A stretch of DNA of 7,253 bases. Source: Candidatus Latescibacterota bacterium (GTDB taxonomy: Bacteria > JAAXHH01 > JABIQT01). The notes beneath the pieces are model-generated. The model searched no databases and was not told where the DNA came from. It saw nothing but the letters and a program-made list of their open reading frames with translations. Positions within the stretch are counted from its first letter, which is position 1. Every line of letters begins with the position of its first letter. Of the stretch, positions 6,331 to 7,253 are shown piece after piece. The stretch spans positions 1-7,253 of the forward strand of contig JABIQT010000460.1 in NCBI GenBank assembly GCA_018667995.1, written 5' to 3'. Made by a program: the position numbers and the translations under genes.

Positions 6331-7253
6331 CTACTGAGTTCGTCTCACCTGCCCGCCACTTACAAGCTCAGGCAGTGCCGTGAGATCCATGTCATCAACA
6401 GCGACAAGGCGAATGCTGAGTTGTCGGGTGTCCAAAGATCCCTCGGATAGATCGGAAGGGATGAAGAACTCGCTGGCCTCGACATGAACAGTATGGACGC
6501 ATTCACCGGTCTTTTCCAAACCCGGGAGCAAAACATCAGACCGACCCGGTTCCAGTATCGAAACTTCGGCAATTGCAGTTCCATCGTCCAGGCGAAACGT
6601 GAGGTCAAGGGGATAGAGCGCCTTCGGTCCCAAGGAGTGAAACTCGAGAAGATGCTCGGTGCCATCAGAGTCAGGGAAGCCGATCCACATCTGCCTTCCG
6701 AACCAAAGATCGTCGCTCAGTCCACCGATGATCGTGGCCTCCTTGCCACAATCGTTTGCTTTGGAGCCTGCTTGCAACATGCCAACGACGTCTTCAACAG
6801 GTACGACGGGGTCGAAGGACGGAGAATCAATCGCCAGCAGGACGTGTCTTCCGTCGTTGTAAATGATAGGACTGGACGCAACCAATTCCAGAGCGACTTT
6901 TCTGAAAGAGCGCTTCGTGCGACGGGAGGCGAGCACCCATGGGTGAGTCATTCGGGTGTACTCATTCTCAATCTGGGTGTCAGCCAGATTGTAGCTGTAG
7001 GCAAAATGAGTAACACCTTGATTCCGAAGATAGGCCCTCACTGAATCGACGCCGCCTCCTACGGGAACCGGACTATGTGGCCCGCATAATCCCGGATTGT
7101 GAGTCGTATAGACTGTCTCATCCGTGTAGTTCAAGGCGAATGGCATATCAATAGCCGCCAAGAGAACACTCCCTGATGGGATCTGGGCCTGCATCTTCCT
7201 GATCGGCCCACCAACTGACTCGAAGGTATCATCTCCATGCAGGTAACCGGACA
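6331..7253 (-). CDS. C-terminal part of a second GT-C-like membrane glycosyltransferase (5' end outside window)
   Basis: The minus-strand frame is open from the TAG stop (6333-6331) to the right window edge. The first Met codon at 7194 is internal: the residues before it continue sensibly (S-G-Y-L-H-G-D-D-T-F-E-S) with no stop. Counting from Met 7194, I-P-S-G-S-V-L-L-A-A-I-D-M-P-F-A at 5-20, the G-x-V-D-S-V-R-A-Y-L-R-N-Q-G-V-T-H-F-A-Y stretch at 48-66, and the R-H-V-L-L-A-I at 116-122 form the soluble region that follows the membrane part in many polysaccharide-locus GT-C proteins. Residues 156-271 are a beta-rich module opening with GGLSDDLWFG and closing with FFIPSD..EGSLDTRQLS. The transmembrane catalytic part would lie beyond the window, so the GT-C assignment rests on the tail alone. 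The tail module resembles that of the plus-strand protein at the left edge, supporting a shared pathway. The methyltransferase follows on the same strand. Confidence 0.75.
   Translation of the reverse strand, partial: SGYLHGDDTFESVGGPIRKMQAQIPSGSVLLAAIDMPFALNYTDETVYTTHNPGLCGPHSPVPVGGGVDSVRAYLRNQGVTHFAYSYNLADTQIENEYTRMTHPWVLASRRTKRSFRKVALELVASSPIIYNDGRHVLLAIDSPSFDPVVPVEDVVGMLQAGSKANDCGKEATIIGGLSDDLWFGRQMWIGFPDSDGTEHLLEFHSLGPKALYPLDLTFRLDDGTAIAEVSILEPGRSDVLLPGLEKTGECVHTVHVEASEFFIPSDLSEGSLDTRQLSIRLVAVDDMDLTALPELVSGGQVRRTQ

Noticed and set aside
6484-7044. Long plus-strand frame opposite the right-edge GT-C tail
   Set aside because: It is antisense to a coherent protein with family-like motifs, has no ribosome binding site that I can defend, and its translation shows no recognisable domain or signal.
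7192-7194. ATG 7194 as the start of the right-edge minus-strand protein
   Set aside because: The frame stays open to the window edge, and the protein begins in the middle of a soluble region that normally follows many membrane segments.

Overview
The window is an accessory locus for making or modifying a cell-surface glycan. It most likely comes from a moderately GC-rich, Gram-negative-type bacterium, perhaps an uncultured lineage. The evidence is AGGAG/GAGG-type ribosome binding sites, GTG and TTG starts, two lipobox lipoproteins, and two large membrane proteins of the polyprenyl-phosphate-sugar glycosyltransferase (GT-C) type. I cannot name the genus. There is no rRNA, convincing tRNA, CRISPR array, transposase or integrase.

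Plus strand, 1-5329: four genes lie head to tail. The first is the 3' part of a GT-C-like membrane protein; its frame is open to the left edge, so its true start is probably outside the window. It ends in two tandem beta-rich domains. Its stop overlaps the GTG start of a small lipoprotein, followed 24 bases later by a second, paralogous lipoprotein. After a 121-base gap comes a membrane-anchored SGNH hydrolase or O-acyltransferase with a complete S-G-N-D/H set and its own C-terminal beta-rich domain.

Minus strand, 5416-7253: two genes converge on the plus-strand group. At the right edge is the C-terminal part of a second GT-C-like protein, again open to the window boundary. Downstream of it, after 197 bases, is a class I SAM-dependent methyltransferase starting at TTG with a good ribosome binding site. 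A 17-codon mini-ORF with its own good site overlaps that start. The convergent junction (5330-5415) holds one short GC-rich hairpin without a U-tract.

Working model (inference): the two GT-C proteins move sugars from lipid carriers onto a glycan outside the cytoplasmic membrane. The SGNH enzyme adds or removes acyl groups there, and the methyltransferase modifies a sugar or precursor in the cytoplasm. The two lipoproteins match no family I recognise and are the most novel element. They keep a cysteine pair and a KTG...P.Y.IW signature, but differ at lipoprotein position +2 (Asp versus Ser), which in enterobacteria would send them to different membranes. The GT-C proteins from the two strands end in visibly related modules, which ties the convergent halves into one functional locus.
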